Source: Gimesia benthica (GTDB lineage Bacteria; Planctomycetota; Planctomycetia; Planctomycetales; Planctomycetaceae). Taken from it: DNA of 64,000 bases. The stretch is taken from the NCBI RefSeq assembly GCF_009720525.1, contig NZ_CP043930.1, positions 3,752,501 to 3,816,500 of the forward strand, written 5' to 3'. The notes beneath the pieces were generated by a model. The model did no database searches and was not told where the DNA came from. It saw only the letters and a list, made by a program, of their open reading frames with translations. This document shows, in pieces, positions 46,823 to 55,645 of this stretch. The position numbers and the translations under genes are program-made. The stretch's first letter is position 1, and every line of letters starts with the position of its first letter.

Positions 46823-47752
46823 ATGAGCAAAGCTGCCACTGGTTCAGAGGAAGAAGTTCCCCAGGAATCAACTCTGGAAACAGATATCAAAGCCCTCAAG
46901 GAAATCAGTGCGAACCTGAAGATGGACTACAACGGGAATATCTCCCAGGTCTCCTTTTCCGGTTCCAAACTCGTCGACAACGGGCTGGTTTACCTCGGTC
47001 GGCTAAATAAACTGCGAAAGCTGGATCTCTCGGGATCGAAGGTGACCGACGAAGGGATGTCGCATCTCAAGTCACTCAAGAGCCTGCGGGAAGTTTCCCT
47101 GCACGGTATCCCCGTTACGGATACCGGACTTGCGGAATTCAAAAAGCTGACCAACCTGGAAGTGCTCAACCTGTCGCGAACCAAGATCACCGACGCGGGT
47201 CTGAAGCACCTCAAAGGTCTGGACAGTCTGAAGGAGCTCTACCTGACCGGTCTGGAAATCTCGGGCGATGGACTGACTCATCTGTCTGATCTGAAAAGCC
47301 TGGAGACACTGGGTCTTTCTGAAACCCAGATTACAGATGAAGGGCTGGCTCATATCAAAGGTCTGAAAAAGCTCCGCGTACTCTTGCTGCGGGACACGCA
47401 GATTTCCGATGAGGGCCTCAAGCAGATCAAGAGCCTCACCCGTCTGCAGCGACTCTGGCTGCGCAACACGCAGATCACCGATGAGGGAATGAAGTATCTG
47501 GCCAAGATGAAAGACATGGAATGGCTGGAGCTCAACGATACCGAAATCGGCAACGCGGGGATTGCAGAAATCAAAGTGCTGGAAAACATCATTGATATGA
47601 ATCTGCGTAACACCAGCGTGACCGATAAATGCATTACCTCGCTGAAGAAGCTGAAAGATCTGGGCACCCTCTACATCGATGGTACCGAGATCACCGAAGA
47701 GGGCATCGCCAAGCTAGAGAAGGCACTTCCTTATTGTCGTATTGAGCAGTAA
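46823..47752 (+). CDS. Leucine-rich-repeat protein
   Basis: A 309-residue protein made almost wholly of about ten 24-residue leucine-rich repeats after a 50-residue acidic start. Repeats have the form LKKLRVLLLRDTQISDEGL and LTRLQRLWLRNTQITDEGM, the 'T-x-I-T-D-x-G-L' cysteine-free ribonuclease-inhibitor-like type common in planctomycetes. There is no signal peptide (MSKAATGSEEEVPQ), so it should be cytosolic, unlike many bacterial LRR proteins. It probably binds a protein partner. No neighbour suggests which one. Confidence 0.85.
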   Translation: MSKAATGSEEEVPQESTLETDIKALKEISANLKMDYNGNISQVSFSGSKLVDNGLVYLGRLNKLRKLDLSGSKVTDEGMSHLKSLKSLREVSLHGIPVTDTGLAEFKKLTNLEVLNLSRTKITDAGLKHLKGLDSLKELYLTGLEISGDGLTHLSDLKSLETLGLSETQITDEGLAHIKGLKKLRVLLLRDTQISDEGLKQIKSLTRLQRLWLRNTQITDEGMKYLAKMKDMEWLELNDTEIGNAGIAEIKVLENIIDMNLRNTSVTDKCITSLKKLKDLGTLYIDGTEITEEGIAKLEKALPYCRIEQ

Positions 47753-47758
47753 ACCTGC

Positions 47759-48526
47759 TCAGGCGTAATTAGATTCTTCCGGAATCGGCTGGTCTTCGCT
47801 GCCCATCTGGTAGCCGAGCTCTTCCGGGATCAGCGTTGGTCGATAGCCAAGCAGTTGTTCGGCTTTGCTGAGATCCCAGCGGCGCTGTTTGCTTTCGCCG
47901 ACAATGGTGATGACTTCACAGCCTGCGATGGGGGCGGTCACCGCTTTCTGATACGCCTGCAGGAGATCCGGAAACGGCACCCATTGTGGCCGCAGCGGAT
48001 GCGTTTTCCAGAGCGGATGATCCAGGTCGATCGGCTTGGGAATCCGCAGGCAGACGATGGACATGCCGTGCTGCTGCGCGTAGTGCGCACACATCACTTC
48101 ACCCAGTTGCTTCGTCAGGGCATACGAACCAACGGGCCGCGGCGCTGCATCTGAGGGGACCCACTCTGGTGCCTGATAGCCGAGTACCGTCATGATGGTG
48201 CTGGTAAAGATGAAGCGTTTGACACCCGCATCGCGGGCCGCTTCGAGCAGGTTGAAGGACCCTTTGAGATTGACGTCAAAGCGCCGGTTGTTTAATTCAT
48301 CCCCTTCCATGGGGCCTTCGTCCGCCTGTTTGGCCAGATGCACGACGGCGTCGATCCCCTGCATGGCGGCCCGGGTCTGCGCAGGATCAGTGATGTCCAG
48401 CGGGATAGAGCGGGCGTCGTCCGGATTCGGGTGGATGTCACCCAGGACCAGTTCGTCATCCGTCTGCCAGTGCTGGCTGAAATAGCGTCCCACGTAGCCG
48501 GCAGCGCCGGTGATTAAAATGCGCAT
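47759..48526 (-). CDS. NAD-dependent epimerase/dehydratase
   Basis: A 255-residue extended short-chain dehydrogenase. The nucleotide-binding motif is RILITGAAGYVGRYF (GxxGxxG, residues 7-13). IPLDITDPAQTRAAM and AVVHLAKQADEGP are the following Rossmann strands. The active-site YxxxK is in SYALTKQLGE, with a serine/threonine in FTSTIMTV. The C-terminal substrate domain is short. The substrate is probably a nucleotide sugar or similar compound but cannot be specified. It lies 37 bases downstream of the dipeptidase gene on the same strand and may form an operon with it. Confidence 0.87.
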   Translation of the reverse strand: MRILITGAAGYVGRYFSQHWQTDDELVLGDIHPNPDDARSIPLDITDPAQTRAAMQGIDAVVHLAKQADEGPMEGDELNNRRFDVNLKGSFNLLEAARDAGVKRFIFTSTIMTVLGYQAPEWVPSDAAPRPVGSYALTKQLGEVMCAHYAQQHGMSIVCLRIPKPIDLDHPLWKTHPLRPQWVPFPDLLQAYQKAVTAPIAGCEVITIVGESKQRRWDLSKAEQLLGYRPTLIPEELGYQMGSEDQPIPEESNYA

Positions 48527-48563
48527 GGCGTGTTCTTTGTTTCAGAGAGGAGCTTCGTTCATT

Positions 48564-49898
48564 TCAGGAAAGTGATTCGCGACAGACCCTGAGCATGTTA
48601 CCGCCGATGATCTTCTGAATGTCTTCGTCGGAATAACCCCGCTGTACCAGGCCGACGGTAAACAGAGGCCAGTTGGTCCAGGAGACGCTGGTGCTCATTT
48701 CAGAAGTCGTGCGGAAGCTGTCGGGCGGCCACAGGCTCCGCCAGGGTGTCCGCGAACGGGGGGCCCGGGGAACCTTTTTGTTTTCCAGGGTACTGTTGCG
48801 GGATGTGTAAGCGACATCGGTGCCGATGGCGATATGGTCGATGCCGAATTTCTTCACCACGTAATCAATGTGATCGATGAGCCGGCTGATATCGCCGCTG
48901 CCTCCCAGGTAACGGGGGATACAGCAGATACCGATCAGGCCGTTGGTTTCGACGATGGCTTTGATCACGTTGTCCGGTTTGCTACGGATATGGTGATGCA
49001 GGCTGGCACAGGTGGAGTGGCTGGCCACCATCGGTTTTTCGGAAACCTGTGCTGTCTCCAGGCTGGTCTGCCAGCCGGAGTGAGCCACGTCGGGGATGAT
49101 ACCGAGCTGGTTCATTTCCCTGACGACTTCGCGACCGAAGTCGCTGAGTCCCGCGTTGGCCGGTTCGGCACAGCCATCACCGAGCATGTTCCTGCGGTTG
49201 TAAGTCATGTGCATCATGCGGATGCCTAACTGGAAGAAGATCCGCATGTATTTCATTTCGTCGGTCGTCGTTTCCCACTGCTGTGTGAGAGGAACGCCGT
49301 TGCCGGTGAGGTACAGGCAGTGCCGTCCCTCTTTCTGAGCCTGTTCGATATCATCGGGAGTGACGGCCTTGGGAACGAAATCGGCGAGCATGTCGGTCGT
49401 ATAGGTGAACCGTGCGAGTCGCTTGATGAGTCGCATGGGGTCCTGCCCTTCCTCGCCGGCATTCTGAAAGATACAGGTCACGCCGGCGGCATCGAAGGCT
49501 TCTTTGAATTCGCGCTGTTCGGCGGGATCGGTGACGCAGCGGGTCATCGACATGTCCTCGCGGAGGTCCTGCAGTTCCGCGGTCGAAGCGTGGTCGTTGA
49601 TGGCTGCGGCGAGTTTATCACCATCGATGGCGGCCCGGGGAGCGAAGCCGTAGGAATCGAAGACGAGCGAGTTCGCGTGCAGTTCGAGACCGTGTTCGAG
49701 TTCTTTCTGGGTTGGCTTGAGAATATCGAGGGCGACCTGGCGGGCGTGCAGAATCTTTTCGTTGCGGATGGGCTGTTGTGTTTTGCCGGTTTTGGCTGCG
49801 GTCTGTTCTGCGGCGGAGAGGGAGGCCGCTGCAGCGCTGAGGCCGGTGGCAGCCAGTGAAGAACCCAGGAACGAACGGCGGTTGATGGGATTACTCAT
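48564..49898 (-). CDS. Tat-exported membrane dipeptidase (peptidase family M19)
   Basis: A 444-residue protein with a twin-arginine signal (NRRSFLGSSLAATGLSA). The M19 fold is shown by LHANSLVFDSYGF (first metal ligands region), GIRMMHMTYNRRNMLGDGCAEPANAGLSDFGREVVREMNQLG condensed around a Zn-site glutamate, MVASHSTCASLHHHIRSKPDN with the ligand histidines, and DHIAIGTDVAY near the end. M19 enzymes hydrolyse dipeptides, including D-residue substrates. It is large compared with the usual 320-400 residues because of its N-terminal insert. The two downstream minus-strand genes may share its transcript. Confidence 0.88.
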   Translation of the reverse strand: MSNPINRRSFLGSSLAATGLSAAAASLSAAEQTAAKTGKTQQPIRNEKILHARQVALDILKPTQKELEHGLELHANSLVFDSYGFAPRAAIDGDKLAAAINDHASTAELQDLREDMSMTRCVTDPAEQREFKEAFDAAGVTCIFQNAGEEGQDPMRLIKRLARFTYTTDMLADFVPKAVTPDDIEQAQKEGRHCLYLTGNGVPLTQQWETTTDEMKYMRIFFQLGIRMMHMTYNRRNMLGDGCAEPANAGLSDFGREVVREMNQLGIIPDVAHSGWQTSLETAQVSEKPMVASHSTCASLHHHIRSKPDNVIKAIVETNGLIGICCIPRYLGGSGDISRLIDHIDYVVKKFGIDHIAIGTDVAYTSRNSTLENKKVPRAPRSRTPWRSLWPPDSFRTTSEMSTSVSWTNWPLFTVGLVQRGYSDEDIQKIIGGNMLRVCRESLS

Positions 49899-49955
49899 GA
49901 TGATGTCCGTGATGTGAGGTTGGCAGGTTGGGGTGAGGTCTAAATGAGTCGGATA

Positions 49956-50789
49956 TTATTTCTGATCGCAGCCACAGCCACCACTGGAGCAGCCTGAAGC
50001 AGCAGGTGCTTCGTCTACGGGGTGAAAAACAATCCGCCAGGGATAGCGGGCATTCAGCTCCTGCGCCAGAATTTCCAGGGCCGGCAGGCGGCTGCCCAGA
50101 TAATACAGGACGACTGTCTGCTGATCAAACAGTTGTTCGCAATCGATGATTTCCGCAGGCATGCCCCGTTCCTGAATCAACTGCTGACAGTCGCGGAAGA
50201 CCTGGGTGTTGACGTCTCCCTGTCCGGGCAACTGTTCCTGATCGAGGGGAGTGAACTCGCGCAAGATCGTTCCCGCGGGGGTTTTGTTTTTGTCTGGTTG
50301 AGTGAAGGACGAAAGAATCTCGCCGACTTCCTCGCCGCGACTGGTCTGCAGGATGACGCGATCGCGGTGGTGATAGTTCGTCTCCGCATCAGCGGCAAAG
50401 TGGTCGACCCAGCCCATGACGCTGTAGCGGACCAGGAACAGGTTAAGTGCTTCTGCTTCAGTAAACGCGTCTCCATTGATCAGCAGCAGATCGGCTTCCT
50501 GTTTCAGTTCAAAGCGGGTGAGCGGAAATTCGGGGAAATCCAGACACTCGCCGCTGGCTACATCGAACGTCCAGTCATGCAGGGGGCAGTTGACTTCGGT
50601 GCCGCAGCCTTCGCCTTCAATCAGCGTTGCACCCTGATGCGGACAGGCATTGTCAATCGCGTAAAAGGTTCCCGGCTGTTCCGGTTCGGCGACATGAAAG
50701 ACGGCGATCTCGGTGCCGTGGAGTGTATATAGTTTTCGGCTGCCGGGCTTGATCTCGGAAACATCGCCCAGCGGAATCCAGTTAGTCAT
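49956..50789 (-). CDS. Rieske [2Fe-2S] domain fused to a PSP1/RicT-like domain
   Basis: A 277-residue cytosolic protein. Residues 1-105 form a NirD-type Rieske domain with cluster ligands C49-P-H51 and C68-P-L-H71. Residues about 119-258 match the PSP1 C-terminal domain found in RicT/YaaT: YSVMGWVDHF, then DRVILQTSRGEEVGEIL, ILREFTPLDQEQL, EIIDCEQLFDQQTVVLYY and RYPWRIVFHPV. The conserved RicT 'GICGRxLCC' segment is missing; the protein ends in SGCSSGGCGC with cysteines 267, 272 and 274. RicT works in an Fe-S complex affecting RNA maturation in Bacillus. The role of the fusion is unknown; electron transfer to an Fe-S partner is an inference. Confidence 0.8.
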   Translation of the reverse strand: MTNWIPLGDVSEIKPGSRKLYTLHGTEIAVFHVAEPEQPGTFYAIDNACPHQGATLIEGEGCGTEVNCPLHDWTFDVASGECLDFPEFPLTRFELKQEADLLLINGDAFTEAEALNLFLVRYSVMGWVDHFAADAETNYHHRDRVILQTSRGEEVGEILSSFTQPDKNKTPAGTILREFTPLDQEQLPGQGDVNTQVFRDCQQLIQERGMPAEIIDCEQLFDQQTVVLYYLGSRLPALEILAQELNARYPWRIVFHPVDEAPAASGCSSGGCGCDQK

Positions 50790-50910
50790 CAGTATTTAAT
50801 CCTGGTTAAAAAAGACTTCCACAATGGTTGTCAGTTCCAGTTTATTATATGCTCGATGGGTAATCCTACTGTTTTATAATCAAAGTTACTGAGTGGAGCG
50901 AAAAAACAGC

Positions 50911-51453
50911 ATGGCTGTACGACATATCTTACTGGACATGGATGGCGTGATCGCCGATTTCATGGGCGCGATCCTCGAACTGCACGGTCAACGCGAACTG
51001 GCAGACAAGTGGCCGGACGGGGAAGCCGACTACGCGGGTGTGCTGGGCATGACCAAAGACGAATTCTGGAAACCGGTCGACGGACTGGGGGGCCGCTTCT
51101 GGGCCGGGTTCCCGCCTTATCCCTGGTTGAATGAATTGCTGACACTGCTTAGAGAGACCGCGCCGTTTACTATCAGCACCTCACCCAGTCGCAGCGCTGC
51201 CTGTGCGTCAGCCAAGGTGGAATGGCTCAGAGAGCACTTCCAGGAACCGTTGTATATGGACTTCATGATCGGGACTCAGAAGTACCTGCTCGCGAAACCA
51301 GATGTCGTGTTGATTGATGACCAGCACAAAAATATCGATAAATTCCGGGAGCATGGCGGACAGGCGATTCTGTTTCCGCAGCCCTGGAATTCGAATTTTG
51401 CGATCACAGATCGGATCGGATACGTCAGATCGGAGCTGGAAAAGCTGGTTTAA
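50911..51453 (+). CDS. HAD-type 5'(3')-deoxyribonucleotidase-like protein
   Basis: A 180-residue protein. The ATG at 50911 gives MAVRHILLDMDGVIADF, the HAD nucleophile motif DMDGV; a GTG at 50893 is an alternative. ISTSPSRSAACASAKVEWLREH holds the second motif and lysine, and KPDVVLIDDQHKNIDKFREHGG the acidic motif. The layout matches the NT5C family, which dephosphorylates deoxynucleotides. Other HAD phosphatases cannot be excluded. It is monocistronic. Confidence 0.82.
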   Translation: MAVRHILLDMDGVIADFMGAILELHGQRELADKWPDGEADYAGVLGMTKDEFWKPVDGLGGRFWAGFPPYPWLNELLTLLRETAPFTISTSPSRSAACASAKVEWLREHFQEPLYMDFMIGTQKYLLAKPDVVLIDDQHKNIDKFREHGGQAILFPQPWNSNFAITDRIGYVRSELEKLV

Positions 51454-51772
51454 GCAGTACAACAGCCATTTTTGCCGCCAGACAGGTATACATACGGTTC
51501 ATTTTTTGGGATAAGGGGTAGTTTTTGCAGCTCAGGGAAGGTATCCTAAGTGGTGTTTCATAAATAAAGTTGTTAAATGAAAGTTGACGAATAGGAAATA
51601 TAAGAGACAATATATATTAGTTGGCGCCCAAACTATCGATACCGCAGTGCTTGCCGGGTTGCTGAATAATTATCTGACGTCTTGAAGACGACCTGCCCGA
51701 CTTTCCCCCGCAGCGCTACTAACGCCAAACCTCACAGCGTATCCTTCCTTTGATTTGGGATAGAAAGACGAG
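51454..51772. other. Leader region of the DUF1549-DUF1501-PPC operon
   Basis: A 319-bp gap. It starts AT-rich (to about 51630) and then becomes mixed. TTGACG occurs at 51584-51589, but no -10 box lies at 17 bases. The sequence at 51680-51692 (CGTCTTGAAGACG) is a short palindrome. No riboswitch class was recognised. Confidence 0.4.
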
Positions 51773-54229
51773 ATGAAATCTCTACTCTATCATATTCTCG
51801 GCTGCCTGATTCTGCTCTCCGCTCTTTCCGCGCAAGCAGCGCCCCCGGCAGAATCAAAGGTCAGCGTTTATCCGGATAAAGTTGAACTGAATGGACCCCG
51901 TTCCCGTCAGCAACTGATCGTGACCCGTCAGCAGGACAAGAGTTTTGTCGACCTGACCCGCGATGTGCAGTTTCAATCTCAGCAACCCGCCGTTGTGCAG
52001 GTTGACGCCCAGGGCGTAATCAAGCCCCTGGCGAATGGAACCGCAACGGTCACCGTCATTGATGGTGCGCAGAAGATTAACATTCCGGTTCAGGTGAAAG
52101 ACTTTGACCGCCAGGCCCTGCTCGATTTCGAGCGGGACATCCATCCCCTGTTTTCCCGCTTCGGCTGTAATGGCGGTTCCTGTCATGGGAAGCAGCGTGG
52201 TCAGGGGGGATTCCAGCTGTCGATGTTCGCCTTCGATCCCGATTACGATTACAACGCCCTGGTTAAGGAATCGCGAGGACGACGTGCTTCGCCGCTGGCA
52301 CCCGAACAAAGCCTGGTACTGCTGAAAGGCGCCGGTAAGGTTCCTCACGGCGGTGGTAAAAAACTGCCCGCCGAGGGTCAGTATTATGAATTGCTCGAAC
52401 GCTGGATTTCCGAAGGGGCAACCCGCGAAGTCAAAGGGACTCCCGAACTCGTCAAGATTTCCGCAGAACCGACCGAACGGATCATGCTGCCGAAAACAAA
52501 GCAGCAGATGGTCGTCACCGCACATTACAGCGATGGCTCGACACGGGACATCACTGACCTCGCCGAGTTCATGTCCAGCGAAAGCGTTTACGTTTCCGTA
52601 GACGAACACGGCCTGGTCACTGCCGGCTCACTGATGGGTGAAGCCTCGATCATCGCCCGCTACATGGGCAAATTCGCATCGTTGAGCGTGACGATTCCTT
52701 CCGACCACAAAGTTGCCGACGAATACTATGCCAAGCTGCCCCGCAATAACTTTATTGACGGGCTGGTGTGGGACAAACTGCAGAAGTACGGTCTGAAACC
52801 GTCTGATCCCATTGATGACGCGACCTATCTGCGTCGGGTTTCACTGGACATCATTGGTCGTACGCCGACCGCGGAAGAAGCACGGGCCTTCCTGCAGGAT
52901 CCTTCTCCCAACAAGCGGGAGCGACTGGTCGATTATCTGCTGGAACAGCCTGAGTTCGGCGATCACTGGGCCAACAAATGGGCCGATTTATTGCGTCCCA
53001 ATCCGTATCATGTGGGTATCAAGACCGTCCTGAATTACGATGCCTGGATTCGCGAGTCGTTTCACCAGAACAAACCCCTCGATCAGTTCACACATGAATT
53101 GCTGACCGCCAAGGGTGGAACCTGGCACAACGGCGCGGTAACCATGTTCCGCGATCGCCGCAAACCCGAAGAGCTCACCACGATTGTCAGTCAGCTCTTC
53201 CTGGGAATTCGACTGAGCTGTGCCCAGTGTCATCACCACCCCAACGAAGTCTGGGGGCAGGAAGATTTCTACAGCTTTGCAGCCTACTTCGCTAAAATCG
53301 GCCGTAAAGGCCGCGGGATCTCGGCTCCGATTTCGGGATCCGAGGAGATGGTTTTCACATCCAACTCCGGTAGCGTACGTCATCCGTTGACTAACGAAGT
53401 CCTGCCGCCGCGTCCCCTGTTTGGCGAAGTGCCTGAGCTTAAAGAAAATCAGGATCCACGCGAAATTCTGGCAGACTGGATTATCTCGCCTCAGAATCAT
53501 TTCTTCGCCGAAGTGAATGCCAACCGCGTCTGGGCCGATCTGATGGGCCGGGGGATTGTCGAGCCGATTGACGATTTCCGCGAAAGTAATCCTCCCTCGA
53601 ACAAGCCGCTGATCAAAGCCCTGGGCCAGAAGTTCCGGGAACAGAAATTTGATCTGAAACAATACATCAAGACGATCGTGCTGTCGCACGTTTACAGTCT
53701 GAGTGCGATTCCCAATGAAACCAACGTGGGTGACACCCGCAACTACTCGCGTCATTACCGTCAGCGTCTGCGGGCCGAAGTTCTGCTGGACAGCGTGAGC
53801 GAAATGATCGGCGTGCCCGATACATTTTCAGCGATGCCCAAGGATTCAACGGCTAAACAGATCTGGACGCATCGTGTGAGTTCGGTCTTCCTCGATTCGT
53901 TTGGTCGCCCCGACCCGAACCAGGATCCGCCGTGCGAACGGACGACCGATACCACGGTGGTGCAGGTGCTGCACATGATGAACTCTCGCGATCTGTATTC
54001 CCGCATTCAGTCCAAGAATGCGAACAGTGCGAAGTGGGCCGAAAGTAAAATGACACCCGATCAGATTATGGAAGAACTGTATCTGACGGCTTATTCAAGA
54101 TATCCAACCATCGAAGAAAAACGACTGGGGCGCTCCCTGTTTGAAGAGGAAGGCGTCAGCCGACAGCAGGTGATTGAAGACCTGATGTGGGCCCTGCTCA
54201 ATACGCCGGAATACCTCTTCAAAAACTGA
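51773..54229 (+). CDS. DUF1549/DUF1553 protein with Ig-like and cytochrome-type segments
   Basis: An 818-residue exported protein, signal peptide 1-22. Residues about 30-108 form a bacterial Ig-like (BIG2) domain (KVSVYPDKVELNGP...GTATVTVIDG). A haem-type motif follows, C132-N-G-G-S-C137-H138, with four residues between the cysteines. A second Ig-like segment lies near 220-310. DUF1549 starts about residue 325 (FIDGLVWDKL) and includes LSCAQCHHHPNEVW (CxxCH). DUF1553 fills the C-terminal part (DPREILADWIISPQNHFFAEVNANRVWADLMGRG). It heads a three-gene operon with DUF1501 and PPC proteins, a set typical of planctomycetes. The biochemical role remains unknown. Confidence 0.9.
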   Translation: MKSLLYHILGCLILLSALSAQAAPPAESKVSVYPDKVELNGPRSRQQLIVTRQQDKSFVDLTRDVQFQSQQPAVVQVDAQGVIKPLANGTATVTVIDGAQKINIPVQVKDFDRQALLDFERDIHPLFSRFGCNGGSCHGKQRGQGGFQLSMFAFDPDYDYNALVKESRGRRASPLAPEQSLVLLKGAGKVPHGGGKKLPAEGQYYELLERWISEGATREVKGTPELVKISAEPTERIMLPKTKQQMVVTAHYSDGSTRDITDLAEFMSSESVYVSVDEHGLVTAGSLMGEASIIARYMGKFASLSVTIPSDHKVADEYYAKLPRNNFIDGLVWDKLQKYGLKPSDPIDDATYLRRVSLDIIGRTPTAEEARAFLQDPSPNKRERLVDYLLEQPEFGDHWANKWADLLRPNPYHVGIKTVLNYDAWIRESFHQNKPLDQFTHELLTAKGGTWHNGAVTMFRDRRKPEELTTIVSQLFLGIRLSCAQCHHHPNEVWGQEDFYSFAAYFAKIGRKGRGISAPISGSEEMVFTSNSGSVRHPLTNEVLPPRPLFGEVPELKENQDPREILADWIISPQNHFFAEVNANRVWADLMGRGIVEPIDDFRESNPPSNKPLIKALGQKFREQKFDLKQYIKTIVLSHVYSLSAIPNETNVGDTRNYSRHYRQRLRAEVLLDSVSEMIGVPDTFSAMPKDSTAKQIWTHRVSSVFLDSFGRPDPNQDPPCERTTDTTVVQVLHMMNSRDLYSRIQSKNANSAKWAESKMTPDQIMEELYLTAYSRYPTIEEKRLGRSLFEEEGVSRQQVIEDLMWALLNTPEYLFKN

Positions 54230-54283
54230 CGTCCCTGCTCCACCAGGAAACATTGTTTGACATCTACTCGAACAGGATCAGAA

Positions 54284-55621
54284 ATGATGAACGTTTCAAA
54301 GAACTGCAATGGAATCACACGACGAAATTGTCTGCAGCTGGGTCTGGGTGCCATGACCGGCCTCGGGCTGACCGATCTGCTGCGTCTGCAGGCGCAGGCT
54401 AAAGGAACCGATGCACCCCAGCGTAAAGCGACCGCCAAGAGCGTGATCCTGATCTGGATGGACGGCGGTCCTTCGCATTACGAAACATTCGACCCCAAAC
54501 CGGAAGCACCGGTTGAAATCCGGGGTGAGTTCAACCCGATTCCCACCAAGGTGCCCGGGGTCCAGTTCTCACAGCACATGAAGCGGCTGGCGTCGATCTT
54601 CGATAAATGCTCGGTGATCCGCTCGATCCGTCACAACCAGGGGAACCACGGTGCCGGCAACCACTACATGATGACCGGTGCCCCACCACGAATTCCTGTA
54701 GGCTGTGGTGCCTTCGTGAGCTTCCATCCCAGCATGGGTTCGGTCGTCGCACACGAAAAGCCGACCACCAACAATCTGCCCGCTTACTTCACCATGCCCA
54801 GCATGTCGCGTTCAGGCGGACCTAACTTCCTGGGAGCCAAGTACGCTCCGTTCGTGATGTCGGACAACCCGAATTCGTCCAACTTCCGCGTACGTGACCT
54901 GGCACTGCCCAGCGGTCTGACCGATGCCCGCTACAAAACCCGCCGCGATCTGCGAGAACAGGTCGACCAGCTGAAGCGGATCCGGGACGAAGTCGCCGGC
55001 GATCCGGTACTGAACCTGGATGAATACTACGAACAGGGTTACAACCTGGTGGCCTCCACCGAAGCGCAGACCGCGTTTGAGATCGATCGCGAGCCTGCCG
55101 AACTGCGTGATAAATATGGGCGAACCTCGTTCGGTCAACGTGCCCTGCTGGCCCGTCGTCTGACGGAAGCCGGCGTGCCTTTCATTACGCTGTATGAAGG
55201 GGGCTGGGACAATCACGGCAGTCTGTTCAAGACGTTCAACGACCGGATGCCTTCCTTTGAAAACACGATCGCCACGCTGATCGAAGACCTCGATGAGCGG
55301 GGGCTGCTGGACACGACCATGGTACTGGCACTGGGTGAATTCGGCCGTACGCCGAAAATCAATCCGGGCGGCGGTCGCGACCACTGGTCGAACGCGATGT
55401 CGGTGCTGATGGCCGGCGGTGGAACACCGGGCGGACTGGCACTGGGTGCCACCGACAAGGCCGGTTACTCCGCAGTCGAACGTGTGCTCTCTCCGGAAAA
55501 CTTTGTCTCCACCGTTTACACCAAGATGGGTATCGATCCCGACAAGGTGCTCTACACGCCGGAAGGTCGTCCGTCGCACCTCGTCAGCGATCCGACACCG
55601 ATTCCGGAACTGTTCGCTTAA
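54284..55621 (+). CDS. DUF1501 exported protein
   Basis: A 445-residue protein from the ATG at 54284 (AGGATCAG upstream). The N-terminus GITRRNCLQLGLGAMTGLGL is a Tat-type signal. DUF1501 landmarks are SVILIWMDGGPSHYETFDPK, HNQGNHGAGNHYMMTG and the C-terminal LALGEFGRTPKINPGGGRDHW. The fold is related to alkaline phosphatase/sulfatase proteins and the conserved Asp, His and Glu residues may bind metal. It lies 54 bases after the DUF1549 gene and 24 bases before the PPC gene. DUF1549-DUF1501 pairing is a well-known planctomycete arrangement. Confidence 0.92.
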   Translation: MMNVSKNCNGITRRNCLQLGLGAMTGLGLTDLLRLQAQAKGTDAPQRKATAKSVILIWMDGGPSHYETFDPKPEAPVEIRGEFNPIPTKVPGVQFSQHMKRLASIFDKCSVIRSIRHNQGNHGAGNHYMMTGAPPRIPVGCGAFVSFHPSMGSVVAHEKPTTNNLPAYFTMPSMSRSGGPNFLGAKYAPFVMSDNPNSSNFRVRDLALPSGLTDARYKTRRDLREQVDQLKRIRDEVAGDPVLNLDEYYEQGYNLVASTEAQTAFEIDREPAELRDKYGRTSFGQRALLARRLTEAGVPFITLYEGGWDNHGSLFKTFNDRMPSFENTIATLIEDLDERGLLDTTMVLALGEFGRTPKINPGGGRDHWSNAMSVLMAGGGTPGGLALGATDKAGYSAVERVLSPENFVSTVYTKMGIDPDKVLYTPEGRPSHLVSDPTPIPELFA

Positions 55622-55645
55622 TCCGAGCCCGCACTTCGACTGAGA

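Noticed and set aside
46823-47752. Regularly spaced repeats that could suggest a tandem DNA repeat or CRISPR.
   Set aside because: The periodicity is that of 24-residue leucine-rich repeats in a coding gene; nucleotide repeats are diverged and there are no spacers.
51584-51618. Sigma-70-like promoter with TTGACG and TATATT before the DUF1549 operon.
   Set aside because: The gap between the boxes is 23 bases, too long for a standard promoter.
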